7,921 nt of DNA, taken from assembly GCA_002474345.1 (NCBI GenBank), contig DKQD01000044.1, positions 1-7,921 of the forward strand. Direction: 5' to 3'. Source of the DNA: Bacteriovoracaceae bacterium UBA7317 (lineage in GTDB: Bacteria > Bdellovibrionota > Bacteriovoracia > Bacteriovoracales > Bacteriovoracaceae). The position numbers and the translations under genes are program-made. A model generated the notes under the pieces. That model searched no databases. It was given only the letters and a program-made list of their open reading frames with translations, and had not been told where the DNA came from. Below are positions 6,548 through 7,921 of the stretch, in pieces (the first letter of the stretch is position 1; each line of letters begins with the position of its first letter).

Positions 6548-6949
6548 ATGGATCAAAACTCAAAGCTCCGTGAATTAGCAATTAAAGCATCTCAAAACTC
6601 TCACTCTCCCTACTCCAAGGCCAAAGTTGGAAGTGCCATTCTAACAAGCTCAGGGAGTTACTTTTACGGCTGTAATGTTGAAAATAGCAGCTTTGGTGGA
6701 ACTGTTTGCGCTGAAAGAGTTGCTATTTGGAAAGCCATTTCTGAAGGTGAACAAAGAATTAAAAAGGTCTACATCTATACAAAGCAAGGTTGGCCACCCT
6801 GTGGTTTCTGCAGACAAGTAATGAGTGAGTTTGCCGACGAAAATCTAGAGGTCATCATTGGTGATGAAAAAGGGCAGGAAACAACTATGAAATTTAAGGA
6901 TTTAATGCCCTTAGCATATACACCAGACACATATCACTCAAAGGAATAA
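6548..6949 (+). CDS. cdd: Cytidine deaminase (tetrameric class)
   Basis: A 133-residue zinc enzyme that hydrolyses cytidine and deoxycytidine to uridine and deoxyuridine, feeding the pyrimidine phosphorylase encoded two genes upstream. The nucleoside-binding motif NVENSSFGGTVCAERVA is at 43-59 (N43, E45; zinc ligand C54; catalytic E56). PPCGFCRQ at 83-90 supplies zinc ligands C85 and C88, the three-cysteine set of the short tetrameric class. LMPLAY at 119-124 matches the family's C-terminal LLPxAF. The frame extends upstream to 6503 inside the purine phosphorylase gene, but ATG 6548 gives the normal family length (about 130-136) and follows GAGGA (6532-6536) at 11 nt. The gap to the preceding stop is only 7 nt, so it is the third gene of the operon. 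Confidence 0.95.
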   Translation: MDQNSKLRELAIKASQNSHSPYSKAKVGSAILTSSGSYFYGCNVENSSFGGTVCAERVAIWKAISEGEQRIKKVYIYTKQGWPPCGFCRQVMSEFADENLEVIIGDEKGQETTMKFKDLMPLAYTPDTYHSKE

Positions 6950-6970
6950 TACTTCCCTATCCAATTTTTG

Positions 6971-7006
6971 TTAAGAAGCTTGTAAAATATCACTTAAGAA
7001 TTGTAA
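6971..7006 (+). repeat. Tandem TTAAGAA(gc)TTGTAA repeat before the exonuclease gene
   Basis: TTAAGAAGCTTGTAA (6971-6985) is followed by TTAAGAATTGTAA (6994-7006), the same two blocks with a 2-nt deletion. The TTAAGAA blocks are 23 bp apart, about two helical turns. The array sits between the deaminase stop and the exonuclease start and could be a binding site or a short duplication. No clear promoter or terminator was found in this 75-nt gap. Confidence 0.35.
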
Positions 7007-7024
7007 CATGCAGACATATTCAAT

Positions 7025-7921
7025 ATGGAAAAACAAAGAATTTTTGAAGACCACCACCCAGCTGTCCTAGAAGAACATTCAATAAGCTTATTAAAAGGGA
7101 TCGACTTCTGTGTTTTTGATTTAGAAACTACTGGTGGCAACCATAACCACGATAAAATAATAGAGATTGGCTTAATTAAAATACAAAACCTAAAAATTAT
7201 TAAAAAAAAGCACTTTCTCATAAACCCTGAAATTAAAATACCGGACTTTATCCAAAAACTAACCTCTATAAGTCAAAGTGATGTCGAAAGTTGCCCAAAA
7301 ATACATGAAGTTATTCAAGATATCCTAGACTTTATGGGTAACTCAGTTCTTGTGGCACACAATACTTCTTTTGATGTCCCTTTCTTCAATTCAGTTTTAC
7401 GGAGACTTAATTTACCGGAAAGGAAAAACCGAAGTATATGTACAAATTTAATGACCAAAAATCTTATACCAAACCTACTGAACTCGAACCTCAATTATAT
7501 GAGCCGAATCTTCGCGATTAAACATGCAAAAGCCCACAGAGCTTTAGATGATGCTCTCGCAACAGCAGAACTATTAATTCATTTCCTCAACATCTTTATT
7601 AAAAAGGGAATAACGAAAGTAAATCACCTTTATTACCCTAGAAATAAATTTGAACTTGATAAAATCCATATAAAAAAACAGATACCTAGAAATCAGATAA
7701 AAAAAGATTTGTCAGAGATTAAAATGCCCTTTCTTATTAGCATTAAGGGAAAAAATGGAATCATTCTTTTCTCCATCCCTTGTGCAAACTCACCAAAAGA
7801 GCAAGACCTTCTCATCGAGAAACTTAATACCCTAGAATGGGAAGTCATCACGATAAAACTTTTTGGAACGTTGTTTGAAGCCATTGTTTCCTTTTCTAGT
7901 ATATTTTCAAAGTTTAAAAAT
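7025..7921 (+). CDS. DnaQ-like 3'-5' exonuclease (DEDDh), partial at right edge
   Basis: The frame from ATG 7025 is open for 299 codons and runs out of the window. Residues 26-190 form a DEDDh exonuclease of the DNA polymerase III epsilon / PolC proofreading type, which would remove nucleotides from 3' ends. Exo I is VFDLETTGG at 30-38 (D32, E34), Exo II is LVAHNTSFDVPFF at 109-121 (D117), and Exo III is AHRALDDALATAEL at 170-183 (H171, D176). All five catalytic positions are present, so it should be active. The stretch after about 200 is lysine-rich and then contains GIILFSIPCANSP; I do not recognise a domain there, and it shows no GIY-YIG or helicase motif so far. An in-frame stop at 7004 rules out starts before ATG 7025; the Shine-Dalgarno is weak. 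It may be a stand-alone exonuclease or the N-terminus of a larger repair protein. Confidence 0.88.
   Translation, partial: MEKQRIFEDHHPAVLEEHSISLLKGIDFCVFDLETTGGNHNHDKIIEIGLIKIQNLKIIKKKHFLINPEIKIPDFIQKLTSISQSDVESCPKIHEVIQDILDFMGNSVLVAHNTSFDVPFFNSVLRRLNLPERKNRSICTNLMTKNLIPNLLNSNLNYMSRIFAIKHAKAHRALDDALATAELLIHFLNIFIKKGITKVNHLYYPRNKFELDKIHIKKQIPRNQIKKDLSEIKMPFLISIKGKNGIILFSIPCANSPKEQDLLIEKLNTLEWEVITIKLFGTLFEAIVSFSSIFSKFKN

Noticed and set aside
6994..7221. Minus-strand open frame of 75 codons resembling a signal or membrane segment
   Set aside because: It overlaps the start and Exo I motif of the exonuclease; it is a shadow of AT-rich, Lys-rich coding sequence.
7693..7884. Minus-strand open frame of 63 codons
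   Set aside because: It lies inside the open exonuclease frame with no supporting features.

Overview
The window is AT-rich bacterial DNA with six gene products that can be assigned to families and one exported protein that cannot. Short gaps, Shine-Dalgarno sites, an overlapping TAATG junction and an exported protein point to a Gram-negative bacterium. The gene set and protein style (RNase G, a nucleoside importer, three nucleoside-salvage enzymes, a small exported protein with a glycine-rich membrane hairpin) suggest a low-GC relative of Bdellovibrio/Bacteriovorax. That assignment is an inference from style; no marker gene here proves it.

Layout. On the minus strand, reading from about 4141 down to 1, lie: an exported protein of unknown function (4141-3689), a NupC-type nucleoside transporter (3533-2298), ribonuclease G (2236-650) and a gene running off the left edge that starts as ribosomal protein S6 (483-1). 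On the plus strand, reading away from the shared intergenic region 4148-4315, lie: thymidine/pyrimidine-nucleoside phosphorylase (4316-5716), purine nucleoside phosphorylase (5716-6540), cytidine deaminase (6548-6949) and a DnaQ-like 3'-5' exonuclease running off the right edge (7025-7921).

How the genes fit together. The transporter brings nucleosides in. Cytidine deaminase turns (deoxy)cytidine into (deoxy)uridine, and the two phosphorylases release bases and (deoxy)ribose-1-phosphate. The three enzymes are packed tightly (1-nt overlap, then a 7-nt gap) behind one good promoter candidate, so they form an operon for scavenging purine and pyrimidine nucleosides. This would suit an organism that feeds on prey or dead-cell nucleic acid. 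RNase G and the ribosomal protein gene are housekeeping RNA/ribosome functions.

The most unusual item is at the left edge. The S6 reading frame does not stop where S6 should end. It continues through a Gly/Ser/Glu/Lys-rich linker into a recognisable ribosomal protein S18 N-terminus, with no internal start codon for a separate S18. This looks like an S6-S18 fusion of two proteins that are neighbours on the 30S platform. The rest of S18 lies outside the window.

No tRNA, rRNA, CRISPR array, insertion sequence or convincing intrinsic terminator was seen. No gene-free stretch exceeds 300 bases; the longest gaps are about 170 bases (484-649, 4142-4315) and 155 bases (3534-3688), and their contents are listed.
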